This document shows positions 35,809 through 44,967 of a stretch of DNA of 49,612 bases, piece after piece. The notes under the pieces were generated by a model. It had not been told where the DNA came from. It made no database searches and saw only the letters and a program-made list of their open reading frames with translations. Origin of the DNA: an uncultured Prevotellaceae bacterium (GTDB lineage Bacteria > Bacteroidota > Bacteroidia > Bacteroidales > Bacteroidaceae). A program made the position numbers and the translations under genes. The stretch covers positions 1 through 49,612 of the forward strand of contig CACZZQ010000018.1 of the NCBI GenBank assembly GCA_902785695.1, given 5' to 3'. Position 1 is the stretch's first letter. The number at the start of each line of letters is the position of its first letter.

Positions 35809-38800
35809 TTAAAGAGTGACGCTGACGGCTTTGCCTTGATACTGCACCGTCTTACCTACAGGATTGTCGAGATTGAGAGGGTGTGGTGCGTCTTTCGAGA
35901 TCAGAACGATGTTGAACCTACGTTGTTTCAGCATCCCTGGAAACTGTCCCTTGCGTGCAGAGAACGAAACGGTACGAGTGGCATCGTCGTAACTGATGTC
36001 GATAGTGGCATACTTGCCTTGTTCGTAGTTATAGTTCGTTCCCTCATCCTCATAGAGCTGGAACATGCCGTTCTGTCCTGCATAGACATAGAGGTTGATG
36101 TGCTCAGCTTGCTTCTCATCACTCCACTCCATCTCTGGACCGAAAGGGATGATGGCGCCCTCGCGTACGAAGACTGGGATACGCTCGTAGGGAGCATCAA
36201 CGATTAATTGACGATTTGACAATTTACGATTTACAATTTCGCTACTTCCATCCATTCCGGCCTCTATCACTTTTTCACCTGTATAAAGATTATACCAGCC
36301 GCATTGTTTGGGGAAATAAACGCAGCGGTTACGGGCTTTGTAATATCCCACGGGACAAGCCATCAGCGCAGGTCCAAGCATCCACTGGTTACCAATGTCA
36401 TTCACCTCCTTGTCGCCATTGAAGTCCATCACCAAGGCACGCATCAGGGTATAGTCCTTGAAGTGAGCCCAACCTGCCAGCGAGTAGAGATAAGGCATCA
36501 GACGGTAGCGCAACCGGTCGTAATAAACAAACGATTTGTAGGCGGGATGTGACTCTGGTGCAATATTCCAAATCTCACGCAGAGGCCATTGTCCGTGACT
36601 ACGGAAGAGGGGTATGAAGGCACCAAACTGGTTCCAGCGACATTGCAACTCACGCCATTCCTTCAAGTCCTCGTTCTCTACGCCTGTTCTATCAAAGAGC
36701 TGCTGAGCCTGTACATAACGGTTCTCCACACAGAAACCGCCCTGATCCATTCCCCAGAAGGGTATACCTGAGAGCGAATAGTTCAGGCCTGCCGTCATCT
36801 GCGCCCGCATATCCTCCCAACGGGTGCCGATATCACCGCTCCATGTGGCTGTAGAGTAGCGTTGTTCACCTGCAAAGCCACTACGGGTTAAGAGGAATAC
36901 ACGAGGGGCCTCCCCCTTCCCCCTCCGAAGAGAGGGGGTATCAAATGCAGAACGCTGTCCTTCATAGATAGCCATTGCATTGACCAGCGAATAGGCATTG
37001 AAATACTCCGTCGAGGTGCCTAATGCCGTAGGACCGCAAAGGGCCTTGCGATACCACATCGGTGTGCAGTCGCGCACATTAGGTTCCGAAGCATCCATCC
37101 ACCAAGCATCAACAAGAGAAGCCCCCCCTACTGCCCCCGAGGGGGCTTCTCTTGACTTTTTACTGGCATTAGTAGCCCCCTCGGGAGCCGAATGGGGGGC
37201 TATCGGATACAGTTTCTCTGCCATCTGTCGCCAGAACACTTTGCGGGCTTCTGGGTCGTAGGCATCATAGAAACCATTCTGATAACCACGTCCCACCCAA
37301 TCACGGATGCCGTCGGCAGGCGACTGCGTGTAGATCCAGCCCTTGGCATCCAATTCCTTGTAGTTTGCCGTATTGACATAGAACTTAGGCCAGACGCTAA
37401 TCATGAAGCGTCCATGCATCTGATGCACAGAGTCGAGCATCTGCTGGGGATCAGGATAGCGCGAAGCCTCAAACTCATGGCTTCCCCATTGATCCTCGGG
37501 CCAGTAGTTCCAGTCCTGCACAATATTGTCGATGGGGATATGCCGACGACGGAACTCAGCCAGCGTCGACACCAGTTCATCCTGCGTTTTATAGCGTTCC
37601 CTGCTCTGCCAGAATCCCAACGCCCATTTCGGATAGAGCGAGGCACGGCCCGTCAACGTGCGATAGCCACTGATCACCTCATCGAGGTTCTCGCCAGCAA
37701 TGAAGTAATAGTCCATATCCTTCGCCATCTCACACCAAATAGAGAGTTTCCTTTGGTCGTTATTAAGCTTAGCCACCCGCAGTCCGCAATACGACACATC
37801 ACCATCGGGCTGCCATTCGATACGCAACTGCATCCGTCTACCCTTTCGCATCTGCTTGGAGAATCTATAGGTATTGGGATTCCAGGCCGTACGCCAGCGT
37901 TCCTCCACCATCTCTTTACCGTCAATATACACCTTAATATAGCCCGCGTAATAGAGCATAAACAGGTATAGCTTGTCGGCAGGGGCCTCGATAAAACCTT
38001 CATATACCACCTTCGCGCCATTCAGCCGGAAGCCCTTAGGCAGGTTCTTGATGCCGCCAGGCTCCGTACGATTAGCAATCTCAGAAGTCGCAGGACAGTC
38101 GAATTCATAATAGATGGAATCCTCACTACGTACCAGCGTCTTTCCGTTACGGTCTGTATAGGTTCCCGTCAGACAACCTTCCCTACCCTGTTTGTCATAG
38201 AGTTTGAAGACCTTGCCCAACTGCTGATACTCTTCTGGGTTACCAAAGCGACAATAGCTATAGCTGTCCCATAGCAAGCCGTAGTTCTTATTGGAGAGCA
38301 CAAAGGGGATGCTCACTTTCGTGTTATATTGAAACAGATCCTCATTCTTACCCTTCATGTTGAACTGCTCGCTCTGATGCTGTCCCAAGCCGTAGAAAGC
38401 CTCGTCATCAGGACTGTCGAAAAGCATACGCCACGAAAGGCCGTGCTTGGCTTCTTCCTCTACCGCAAAGCCACTCTTCATACCCAGTTCGCGCTCAGGC
38501 ACCGTGAAGTCCCGGAATGTTTTTCCTTCTTCGTCCTCTTTCAGGAGCACCCTGCCCTCGGCATCGAAGAAGGTCACCCTGCCTGTGGATTTCTCCACCA
38601 CAGCCTTCACCTTCTTGGTCTTTACGAAAACGGTCTCCCCCTCATCGGTTATGCTGTAACTGTCTTTTGCAGGAGCAGCTTGAGGCACAATCATCAGCGA
38701 TGCAGGCTTATCCGACAGTTCGTCCTTCGAGGTGGCCCGCAAACGGATAATCCTATCATTTATCACTTCCAACCGTACCAACTTTGCCTGACTGTTTTCA

Positions 38801-38898
38801 GGACGAATAACGACAATATTTGATTCCGTCTTCACACCAAAGCCATACATTGATGTCACTGACAACAACACAAGTAGTAATATTAGCTTTCTCATCAT
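35809..38898 (-). CDS. GH31 alpha-xylosidase-like enzyme with PA14 insert
   Basis: 1029 residues from ATG 38898 (MMRKLILLLVLLS, signal peptide); the frame is open much further upstream but that part runs through the promoter and into the divergent gene. GH31 features: N-terminal beta domain, a PA14-like insert (~300-395, EGFIEAPADKLYLFMLYYAG), the barrel with nucleophile D602 in WWMDASEPN and acid/base D689 in WSGDIGTRW. A PA14 insert is known from the Bacteroides ovatus xyloglucan alpha-xylosidase. Repeat-derived tracts: ~565-595 (APEGAT ... APSGAVGGAS, just before the nucleophile strand), ~653-666 (TPSLRRGKGEAPR) and ~886-900 (IVNRKLSNRQL). Confidence 0.88.
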   Translation of the reverse strand: MMRKLILLLVLLSVTSMYGFGVKTESNIVVIRPENSQAKLVRLEVINDRIIRLRATSKDELSDKPASLMIVPQAAPAKDSYSITDEGETVFVKTKKVKAVVEKSTGRVTFFDAEGRVLLKEDEEGKTFRDFTVPERELGMKSGFAVEEEAKHGLSWRMLFDSPDDEAFYGLGQHQSEQFNMKGKNEDLFQYNTKVSIPFVLSNKNYGLLWDSYSYCRFGNPEEYQQLGKVFKLYDKQGREGCLTGTYTDRNGKTLVRSEDSIYYEFDCPATSEIANRTEPGGIKNLPKGFRLNGAKVVYEGFIEAPADKLYLFMLYYAGYIKVYIDGKEMVEERWRTAWNPNTYRFSKQMRKGRRMQLRIEWQPDGDVSYCGLRVAKLNNDQRKLSIWCEMAKDMDYYFIAGENLDEVISGYRTLTGRASLYPKWALGFWQSRERYKTQDELVSTLAEFRRRHIPIDNIVQDWNYWPEDQWGSHEFEASRYPDPQQMLDSVHQMHGRFMISVWPKFYVNTANYKELDAKGWIYTQSPADGIRDWVGRGYQNGFYDAYDPEARKVFWRQMAEKLYPIAPHSAPEGATNASKKSREAPSGAVGGASLVDAWWMDASEPNVRDCTPMWYRKALCGPTALGTSTEYFNAYSLVNAMAIYEGQRSAFDTPSLRRGKGEAPRVFLLTRSGFAGEQRYSTATWSGDIGTRWEDMRAQMTAGLNYSLSGIPFWGMDQGGFCVENRYVQAQQLFDRTGVENEDLKEWRELQCRWNQFGAFIPLFRSHGQWPLREIWNIAPESHPAYKSFVYYDRLRYRLMPYLYSLAGWAHFKDYTLMRALVMDFNGDKEVNDIGNQWMLGPALMACPVGYYKARNRCVYFPKQCGWYNLYTGEKVIEAGMDGSSEIVNRKLSNRQLIVDAPYERIPVFVREGAIIPFGPEMEWSDEKQAEHINLYVYAGQNGMFQLYEDEGTNYNYEQGKYATIDISYDDATRTVSFSARKGQFPGMLKQRRFNIVLISKDAPHPLNLDNPVGKTVQYQGKAVSVTL
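36201..36241. repeat. AATTTACGATT-type repeat inside the GH31 gene
   Basis: Alternating GACGATTTGAC, AATTTACGATTTACAATTTC units, of the A/T-rich kind usually seen between genes, read through as EIVNRKLSNRQLI. Confidence 0.6.
36903..36942. repeat. GC-rich palindromic element inside the GH31 gene
   Basis: CCCCCTC (36919-36925), loop CGAAGA, GAGGGGG (36932-36938). On the coding strand it matches the cydB element base for base over most of its length and uses the same frame (TPSLRRGKGEA versus SPLLSEGTGEA). Confidence 0.8.
37117..37150. repeat. palindromic element in GH31, copy B
   Basis: Bounded by a perfect 10-bp inverted repeat AGAAGCCCCC / GGGGGCTTCT (37118-37127, 37141-37150), with the core GCCCCCGAGGGGGC. 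Coding strand peptide EAPSGAVGGAS. Confidence 0.85.
37172..37204. repeat. palindromic element in GH31, copy A (inverted)
   Basis: GTAGCCCCCTCGGGAGCC then GAATGGGGGGCTATC, the opposite orientation to copy B with 21 bp between. Coding strand peptide IAPHSAPEGAT. The order A then B along the gene is the same as in topB. Confidence 0.85.
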
Positions 38899-38903
38899 GT
38901 TTG

Positions 38904-38935
38904 CAAAAATACAAAGAAATCGGTGAAGAACCAAA
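38904..38935 (-). promoter_or_regulatory. promoter of the GH31 gene
   Basis: On the minus strand TTTG (38935-38932), 20 nt, TATTTTTG (38911-38904). Only five bases separate it from the ATG at 38898, so the transcript would be leaderless or nearly so, or translation uses the second ATG at 38895. Confidence 0.65.
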
Positions 38936-38984
38936 TTTTTAATTAGATTAACATAAAAAAGCGCATTTTTCAGCCCTTTTATCG

Positions 38985-38992
38985 TATCTTTG
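38985..38992 (+). promoter_or_regulatory. -7 element of the gene at 39001
   Basis: TATCTTTG ends eight bases before the ATG, implying a very short or absent leader. No good -33 box seen. Confidence 0.5.
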
Positions 38993-39000
38993 CAACTACA

Positions 39001-39567
39001 ATGAGCGAAAACGTAATAATTGCCGATGCTGCTTTTGTAGACAGAGTGGCATTTGATTTGATAGTGAACTTCGAGCGTATGTTGGAAAGACAGATTCCTC
39101 AGGCCGACATAGCCCGATGGGTTGAATGTGTGGCTCTGGACGGTGGACTGCGTGAGGGGGAGCATCAAACGACTGTGATTCTGACTCACGACAAACAGCA
39201 GACAGAGATGAAGAACTTCGTCCCCGGCCGGTTTTCAGAGGAACTGGAGGGAAAGGCCTTTAAAGGAAACCTGGGGGAATTTGAATTCTGCACACCTCAT
39301 GGTGAGAACTACGTAGACAAGGACGAGTTTTTTCTGGACACGCTCCAGACAGTGATGCAACTACAGGACGTGAAACGATTGATGGTGATTCCCGACGAGT
39401 CGCAATTCAATCATGTACGCGAAATTCTACGGAAGGCCGACGATGACAACAAGCGCGTCACGGTGTTTGCCATGCAGCCGATGACGGGTGGAGCTTTCCG
39501 ACAGGAGATCCTGGGCTATTCACTCATGGCTGCCCTCGGCATCAGGGGAGAGGAGATTAAGAGTTAA
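39001..39567 (+). CDS. conserved Bacteroidota protein (DUF6621-like)
   Basis: 188 residues, no signal peptide or membrane segment. The sequence (MSENVIIADAAFVDRVAFDL, LMVIPDESQFNHVREILRKA, VTVFAMQPMTGG) resembles what I recall as DUF6621, a family without known function; the name is tentative. Acidic and probably cytoplasmic, with alternating strands and helices in the second half. It is divergent from the GH31 gene and is followed 25 nt later by an MscS-type channel gene, with a small AGAGTTAAAAGTTA repeat in between. Confidence 0.7.
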   Translation: MSENVIIADAAFVDRVAFDLIVNFERMLERQIPQADIARWVECVALDGGLREGEHQTTVILTHDKQQTEMKNFVPGRFSEELEGKAFKGNLGEFEFCTPHGENYVDKDEFFLDTLQTVMQLQDVKRLMVIPDESQFNHVREILRKADDDNKRVTVFAMQPMTGGAFRQEILGYSLMAALGIRGEEIKS

Positions 39568-39592
39568 GAGTTAAAAGTTAAAAGTTATCGCA

Positions 39593-40450
39593 ATGACCGT
39601 ATTTGACAAAATTATCGCAGCAGTACCCTACGAGCAGCTGTGGCAGTGGGGACTTACTTTTTGCAAGAACCTGATTGTAGCAGCCATCGTCTATTTCATT
39701 GGACGCTATCTGATCAAGTTGATTATCAAGTTGTTTACCAAGATGTTGGAGAAGAGCAAGGTTGATACCACGCTCTACACCTTCCTGTGCAGCATCATTA
39801 ACGTGGTGTGCTGGTTTGTGCTCATTATCGTTATAGTAGGCATCCTGGGTATCGAGACATCTTCGTTTATCGCCTTGTTTGCATCGGCTGGTGTGGCTGT
39901 TGGTATGGCACTGAGCGGCACGCTGCAGAACTTTGCCGGTGGAGTAATGATACTGCTGTTCCGCCCGTTCAAGGTGGGCGACTTCATTGAAGCTCAGGGA
40001 TATGCCGGTGTGGTGAAGGAGATACAAATCTTCAATACCATTATCCGTACAGGCGATGCACAGATTATATTGATTCCGAATGGGACTCTGAGCAGTGGCA
40101 CGATGAAGAACTCTTCAAAAGAGCTCTATCGCCGCGTGGACTTGGAGTTTCAGTTTGAATACGGTGCCGACTACGACGAGGTGAAGGGTGCCATACTCGA
40201 CATCCTAAGGAGTCACCCACTCGTCATCCAAGGGTCTGTCGAGGATTCCAACATCGTGGTTGAACCTTGGGTTGGTCTAATACGTCTGGGCGACAGCGGT
40301 GTTTCAGTCGTTACACGTTCTTGGTGTAAGGGAGCCGACTACTGGACTGTCTATTTCAATCTGAACGAGACCGTCTACCAGATGCTGAAGGAGCGCGGAT
40401 TCATGTTCCCATTCAACCGTGTAGATGTGAATATTCTGAACAAAAGTTGA
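39593..40450 (+). CDS. MscS-type mechanosensitive channel
   Basis: 285 residues. Three membrane segments near the N-terminus (LIVAAIVYFIGRYLIKLII; FLCSIINVVCWFVLIIVIVG; LFASAGVAVGMALSGTLQ), the third with the Gly/Ala-rich pore helix of MscS, followed by the conserved GGVMILLFRPFKVGDFIE and the beta/alpha cytoplasmic domain (IPNGTLSSGTMKNSS). The length matches MscS of E. coli. It opens under membrane tension to release solutes in osmotic downshock. No obvious operon partner besides the preceding gene. Confidence 0.93.
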   Translation: MTVFDKIIAAVPYEQLWQWGLTFCKNLIVAAIVYFIGRYLIKLIIKLFTKMLEKSKVDTTLYTFLCSIINVVCWFVLIIVIVGILGIETSSFIALFASAGVAVGMALSGTLQNFAGGVMILLFRPFKVGDFIEAQGYAGVVKEIQIFNTIIRTGDAQIILIPNGTLSSGTMKNSSKELYRRVDLEFQFEYGADYDEVKGAILDILRSHPLVIQGSVEDSNIVVEPWVGLIRLGDSGVSVVTRSWCKGADYWTVYFNLNETVYQMLKERGFMFPFNRVDVNILNKS

Positions 40451-40471
40451 TTATCGAAAGATATAAAGCCT

Positions 40472-41863
40472 ATGAAACTTAAAACCTATTTATTATGCAT
40501 GATGCTCGGAGTCGGAATGATTGCCACACGGGCACAGATGGTGTTCACGCTGAACGGTGTGAATGCTACTACTGAGACAAACCCGCTGGACGGATCGACA
40601 ACGATTACCGTACCCAAAGGTACTGACCTTAACGGAATGATAACGGCAGTTAGCATCGACGGAAAAGCCGTTGATGCCGCTGCCATCACACCAAATCCCA
40701 AAACTACCAAACTGAGATACGACGAACTGAAAATCTTCACCTACAACAACAGGGCATACGGTTTCCGATTCGTTGAAGATGTATGGTTCTGCGCCGTCTT
40801 CGTCTCTGACTGCCACATCAATCAAGGAAGCGGTCACGACGGTACGTCAACCACCGATATGGCTACCATTATGAATAACATCTTCTCTATGGGTAAGGAC
40901 GGAACAAGGAAGGTGACATTCTCCACCGAGGGTGCAACCAATCTGGTACCAAAAGTCGACATCGTTTTCTGTCTTGGTGACATAGACCAGGACAAGGGCG
41001 ACGACGGCAGTTCTGGCACACACGACAACTTCCTCGGTTGTACCGCAGAACTGGCAAAGACTGCCGGCATACCTTTCATCTTCATCGCCGGCAACCACGA
41101 CCTGTCGCCTGACTACTGGACGGGTAACGACCCCGACAAAGGTGTCACACTCAGCGGTTCGAATGCTGATGACCAAACCGTCTCGGCCATCACAGCCAAC
41201 AACGACTACTGGAACAAGCAAGGACTCTTCGACGAGAACATCCAGTACATCACCGATGATTCCAAGTCAAGCTATTTCCAGTCCATGCCTTTTACGTTTA
41301 AGTTCAAGGACGTGCGTTTCTACTGCGCCCATACCTATTGGTTCCACAAGCTTTACAAGAAACCGGGGTGGTTCTCATCAGCTACCTACTATGCCCCCGA
41401 CGGTGTCATCAATGCACTCAACAGTTTCGTAGAGAGCCATGCCGACGAGGCCTCCGTCTGGATGCAGCACTATCCCTGGCTGGCCGGCGGCGACTGCAAC
41501 CGCTGGTGGCTCGACCAGAATGACGTAGGTCTTTATATCACCACTGCCGATGCCTCAGCCTACGGATGCAACACATCGGGCATTGCCTACAACGATGCCG
41601 CCACAGCCAACAGGCTAAAGAAAGACCCGCTCGCCGCCATTATGATGAAAGCTGCAGGCAAGGTCAACGGACGGGTGCAGCACTTCTCCGGTCACTACCA
41701 CCGTTTCTATGATGCCACCTATACCAGCACCGCGGCTGCAGACAACAAGGTGCGCGACTACACCGTGTCAGCCAATGGCAATGGCGACCAGACAAACAAC
41801 GCCTTTGTAGTGCTCTTCAAGCGCGGAGAGGGCGTGAAAGAAGTTGTTCAAACAAAGTTCTAA
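40472..41863 (+). CDS. secreted metallophosphoesterase-like protein
   Basis: 463 residues. Signal peptide (YLLCMMLGVGMIATRAQ). A short N-terminal domain (~20-95) precedes a calcineurin-type fold with its metal motifs in order: SDCHIN, FCLGDIDQD, AGNHDLSP, and FSGHYHRF. Such enzymes cleave phosphomonoesters or diesters with two metal ions. The substrate is unknown; location is periplasmic or outside. The next gene starts 3 nt after its stop and also encodes a secreted protein, so the two likely work together. No sorting tail is seen on this one. Confidence 0.82.
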   Translation: MKLKTYLLCMMLGVGMIATRAQMVFTLNGVNATTETNPLDGSTTITVPKGTDLNGMITAVSIDGKAVDAAAITPNPKTTKLRYDELKIFTYNNRAYGFRFVEDVWFCAVFVSDCHINQGSGHDGTSTTDMATIMNNIFSMGKDGTRKVTFSTEGATNLVPKVDIVFCLGDIDQDKGDDGSSGTHDNFLGCTAELAKTAGIPFIFIAGNHDLSPDYWTGNDPDKGVTLSGSNADDQTVSAITANNDYWNKQGLFDENIQYITDDSKSSYFQSMPFTFKFKDVRFYCAHTYWFHKLYKKPGWFSSATYYAPDGVINALNSFVESHADEASVWMQHYPWLAGGDCNRWWLDQNDVGLYITTADASAYGCNTSGIAYNDAATANRLKKDPLAAIMMKAAGKVNGRVQHFSGHYHRFYDATYTSTAAADNKVRDYTVSANGNGDQTNNAFVVLFKRGEGVKEVVQTKF

Positions 41864-41865
41864 CT

Positions 41866-43545
41866 ATGAAACTGAAATCCTTTTTTCTCGTGGTGCTGGC
41901 CCTGCTGATGACGGCAGGCAGCACGCAGGCAAAGACAGATGTCACAGCCAAATATCTGAAAAACGCCAGCCTCACTTCACTGGAAGGATGGAGCTATGGC
42001 GACGGAGGCTATAACTACACCGATTGGAAGACCGATGGTGACGTGCCAGTCATAGAGTTCTATCACACATGGAGCAATAATGCAGGAGCAGCCATCGGCA
42101 GCACCCGCAACTTTCATTTTACCCAGGACATCAAGTTGCCTGCCGGTTATTACCACCTGTCAGTAAACGCCTTCTACCGTGAGGGCAACGGCAACGGCAC
42201 CAACACCAAGGCCTACATCTTTGCAGGCGACAAAAAGCAGTACATCGCAGGACTCTCGGCCAGCGGTGTGGCTGCCTATTCGGGCAATGATGACCTACAC
42301 AAGGCAGCCAATGCCTTTGCCAAGGGTGACTTCTCCAACGAGTTCGACTTCGAGCTTTCCTCGGAGCAGACCATCACTATCGGCTTCCGTGGCTATATCG
42401 ACACCTATTGTTCATGGTGCATCCTCGGCCCCGTGACACTCTACGAGTACACCGAGGAAGACTTGGCCGACGATGCACAGAAAGCAGGACGCGACGCAAT
42501 GGTGAAAGCCCTGGAGCGTTTTGAGCGCAACTACAACCTGACCGATGGTACCGACTACAGCCGACTGACCATGAGTGCCGATGCCTGGTCTGCACTCATC
42601 GAACAGGTCAACGCCGTTAGTCTGGCTATTGACGATCCAACACGCGGCTACGAATATGCCGACCTCGCCACTGCCCTTAACGCAAAGATGGATGCTACCG
42701 ACCAGTCGTTACGCCTCTTCCGCAGCTACAAGGCGATGTCAGAAGGTACCGGTGCCTTAGTAGGACACAATTTAGTCAGCGATTACATCACCGACAGCAA
42801 CATGGACTCCGACGATGCGGAACTCCAGGCCATTGATGCCCTCAATGATGTGTTCATCGACTATGCCCGACAGCAGACATCCGACTTTAACATGGGAGCC
42901 TTCCTCGGGGCCAACATCGACTTCAATACCATTTCCAACGCACCGCTCGTCACACGCGAAGGCATGACTATCAACGACATTGACGGATGGACGGTGGACT
43001 ATGCCGACCTTGACGGCTGGTGCTTCATTGACAACGGCAATGACTCCTACAAGAACCAACTCTACCTGCGCTGTAACTGGACTGATCAGCCCGTACGTCT
43101 GCAAGTATCAAAGGCAGCCATGCTTCCAGTAGGCAATTACCACCTGAGTTGCCGATGGAACAGTTCCTTGCAAAATCTGACAAACCTCTCCAGCTACCGA
43201 CTCGGAGAGACAACAAGCACGATAGGCAAAGCAACCAGCAGTTACCAGACACTGACCTACGAGCTCAACATACCCGACCGACCCACCGATCTCGATCTCA
43301 CATTTGGTTTTCAGAAGCGTGGTAGCGGCAACGCCCCTGCTCAGATTCTCGTTGACGACATCACCCTTACCTACGACGTAGCAGGCAGCAACATATACAC
43401 CGCTATCAGCGAGTGTCCTGACAGCCAATCCGTTCCCGCCGTCTACGACCTACAAGGACGACGTGTGGATGCGAAGACTGCTGATGAAGTCAGGAACCTC
43501 AAGAAAGGCATCTATGTCATTCAAGGTAAGATAATCATCAGATGA
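41866..43545 (+). CDS. secreted protein with C-terminal sorting tail, function unknown
   Basis: 559 residues. Signal peptide (LVVLALLMTAGSTQA). Two similar beta-rich segments, ~28-190 (LKNASLTSLEGWSYG, IKLPAGYYHLSVNAFYR, GPVTLYEYT) and ~345-500 (IDGWTVDYADLDGWCF, AAMLPVGNYHLSCRW, ILVDDITLTYD), look like carbohydrate-binding jelly rolls, joined by a helical linker. The end VYDLQGRRV...LKKGIYVIQGK resembles a type IX secretion signal. I do not know its function. It follows the phosphoesterase gene by 2 nt. Confidence 0.75.
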   Translation: MKLKSFFLVVLALLMTAGSTQAKTDVTAKYLKNASLTSLEGWSYGDGGYNYTDWKTDGDVPVIEFYHTWSNNAGAAIGSTRNFHFTQDIKLPAGYYHLSVNAFYREGNGNGTNTKAYIFAGDKKQYIAGLSASGVAAYSGNDDLHKAANAFAKGDFSNEFDFELSSEQTITIGFRGYIDTYCSWCILGPVTLYEYTEEDLADDAQKAGRDAMVKALERFERNYNLTDGTDYSRLTMSADAWSALIEQVNAVSLAIDDPTRGYEYADLATALNAKMDATDQSLRLFRSYKAMSEGTGALVGHNLVSDYITDSNMDSDDAELQAIDALNDVFIDYARQQTSDFNMGAFLGANIDFNTISNAPLVTREGMTINDIDGWTVDYADLDGWCFIDNGNDSYKNQLYLRCNWTDQPVRLQVSKAAMLPVGNYHLSCRWNSSLQNLTNLSSYRLGETTSTIGKATSSYQTLTYELNIPDRPTDLDLTFGFQKRGSGNAPAQILVDDITLTYDVAGSNIYTAISECPDSQSVPAVYDLQGRRVDAKTADEVRNLKKGIYVIQGKIIIR

Positions 43546-43567
43546 AACGATAATAGTAGCAGTTTCA

Positions 43568-43599
43568 TTTGGCTGTGTCGCAGATATTGCGTAACTTTG
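43568..43599 (+). promoter_or_regulatory. promoter of the carboxynorspermidine dehydrogenase gene
   Basis: TTTG (43568-43571), 20 nt, TAACTTTG (43592-43599), 45 nt ahead of the ATG at 43645. An inverted repeat ATGAAAC / GTTTCAT (43542-43548, 43562-43568) lies immediately upstream and may end the previous transcript. Confidence 0.7.
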
Positions 43600-43644
43600 C
43601 ACAAAACTTGGAAAAACGATTTAATACAAAAACAAAAGCATACA

Positions 43645-44883
43645 ATGTCAAGAGTACTAATGATTGGCGCCGGTGGCGTCGCAACGGTTGCAGCATTCAA
43701 GATTGCACAGAATGCCGACGTGTTTACTGAATTTATGATTGCAAGTCGCAGAAAGGCGAAGTGCGACAAGATAGTAGAGGATATCCATAAGGCAGGCTAC
43801 AAGTTGGACATCAAGACTGCTCAGGTGGATGCCGATGATGTAGAGCAGTTGAAGGCCCTGTTCAACGACTACAAGCCTGAGTTGGTCATTAACCTCGCCC
43901 TGCCCTATCAAGACCTCACCATCATGGATGCCTGTCTGGCATGCGGTTGCTCATACCTTGATACCGCCAACTACGAGCCCAAGGACGAGGCTCACTTCGA
44001 GTATTCTTGGCAGTGGGCCTATCGTGACCGCTTCGAAAAGGCTGGCCTCACCGCTATCCTTGGTTGTGGCTTCGACCCAGGTGTCACCAGCATCTATACG
44101 GCTTACGCTGCCAAGCATCACTTCAAGGAGATTCAGTATCTGGATATCGTCGACTGCAACGCCGGCGACCACCACAAGGCCTTCGCCACCAACTTCAACC
44201 CAGAGATTAATATCCGCGAGATTACCCAAAAGGGACTCTATTGGGAAGACGGAAAGTGGGTGGAGACAGAGCCTCTGGAGATTCACAAAGACCTGACCTA
44301 TCCAGAGATTGGTCCTCGCGACAGCTATCTGTTGCACCACGAGGAGATTGAGTCACTGGTTATCAACTATCCCACTATCAAGCGCGCTCGTTTCTGGATG
44401 ACTTTCGGTCAGCAGTATCTGAAGCACCTCGAGGTCATTCAGAACATCGGCATGAGCCGTATCGACGAGGTGGAATACGAGGCTCCATTGGCTGACGGCA
44501 CCGGCACAGCCAAAGTGAAGATTGTGCCTTTACAGTTCCTGAAGGCCGTGCTGCCCAACCCCCAGGATCTCGGTGAGAACTATGAGGGTCAGACCTCTAT
44601 CGGTTGTCGCATCCGTGGTATCGGCAACGATGGCAAGGAGCACACCTATTATATATATAATAACTGTTCACATCGTGCAGCCTATGAGGAGACGGGTATG
44701 CAGGGTGTCAGCTACACCACCGGTGTTCCCGCCATGATTGGTGCCATGATGTTCTGCAAGGGTCTGTGGAAGCAGCCCGGCGTTCACAATGTAGAGGAAT
44801 TTGATCCCGATCCTTTCATGGAACAGCTCAACAAGCAGGGACTGCCTTGGCACGAGATTCACGACGGTGACTTGGAACTTTAA
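43645..44883 (+). CDS. carboxynorspermidine dehydrogenase (saccharopine dehydrogenase family)
   Basis: 412 residues from ATG 43645; the frame is open 48 nt further but that part overlaps the promoter. A Rossmann NAD(P)-binding start (SRVLMIGAGGVATVAAFKIA) and the family segments LVINLALPYQDLTIMDACL, YLDTANYEP and GCGFDPGVTSIYTAY identify it. It reductively condenses aspartate semialdehyde with a diamine to carboxy(nor)spermidine, the polyamine route common in gut Bacteroidota. The matching decarboxylase is not in the window. A 16-bp repeat separates it from recA. Confidence 0.87.
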   Translation: MSRVLMIGAGGVATVAAFKIAQNADVFTEFMIASRRKAKCDKIVEDIHKAGYKLDIKTAQVDADDVEQLKALFNDYKPELVINLALPYQDLTIMDACLACGCSYLDTANYEPKDEAHFEYSWQWAYRDRFEKAGLTAILGCGFDPGVTSIYTAYAAKHHFKEIQYLDIVDCNAGDHHKAFATNFNPEINIREITQKGLYWEDGKWVETEPLEIHKDLTYPEIGPRDSYLLHHEEIESLVINYPTIKRARFWMTFGQQYLKHLEVIQNIGMSRIDEVEYEAPLADGTGTAKVKIVPLQFLKAVLPNPQDLGENYEGQTSIGCRIRGIGNDGKEHTYYIYNNCSHRAAYEETGMQGVSYTTGVPAMIGAMMFCKGLWKQPGVHNVEEFDPDPFMEQLNKQGLPWHEIHDGDLEL

Positions 44884-44898
44884 TAACGAAATTACGAT

Positions 44899-44944
44899 AT
44901 AACGAAATAACGTCATAACGAAATAACGTCATAACGATATCACG
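44899..44944. repeat. 16-bp tandem repeat upstream of recA
   Basis: ATAACGAAATAACGTC twice in succession (44899-44914, 44915-44930) and a degenerate third unit. It fills the gap between the dehydrogenase and recA and may influence recA expression. Confidence 0.8.
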
Positions 44945-44967
44945 AAACAAAGAAACATTAATATACA

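Noticed and set aside
38899-39189. Upstream extension of the GH31 reading frame
   Set aside because: The extra ~97 codons run through both promoters and the coding start of the divergent gene, and the signal peptide begins at 38898.
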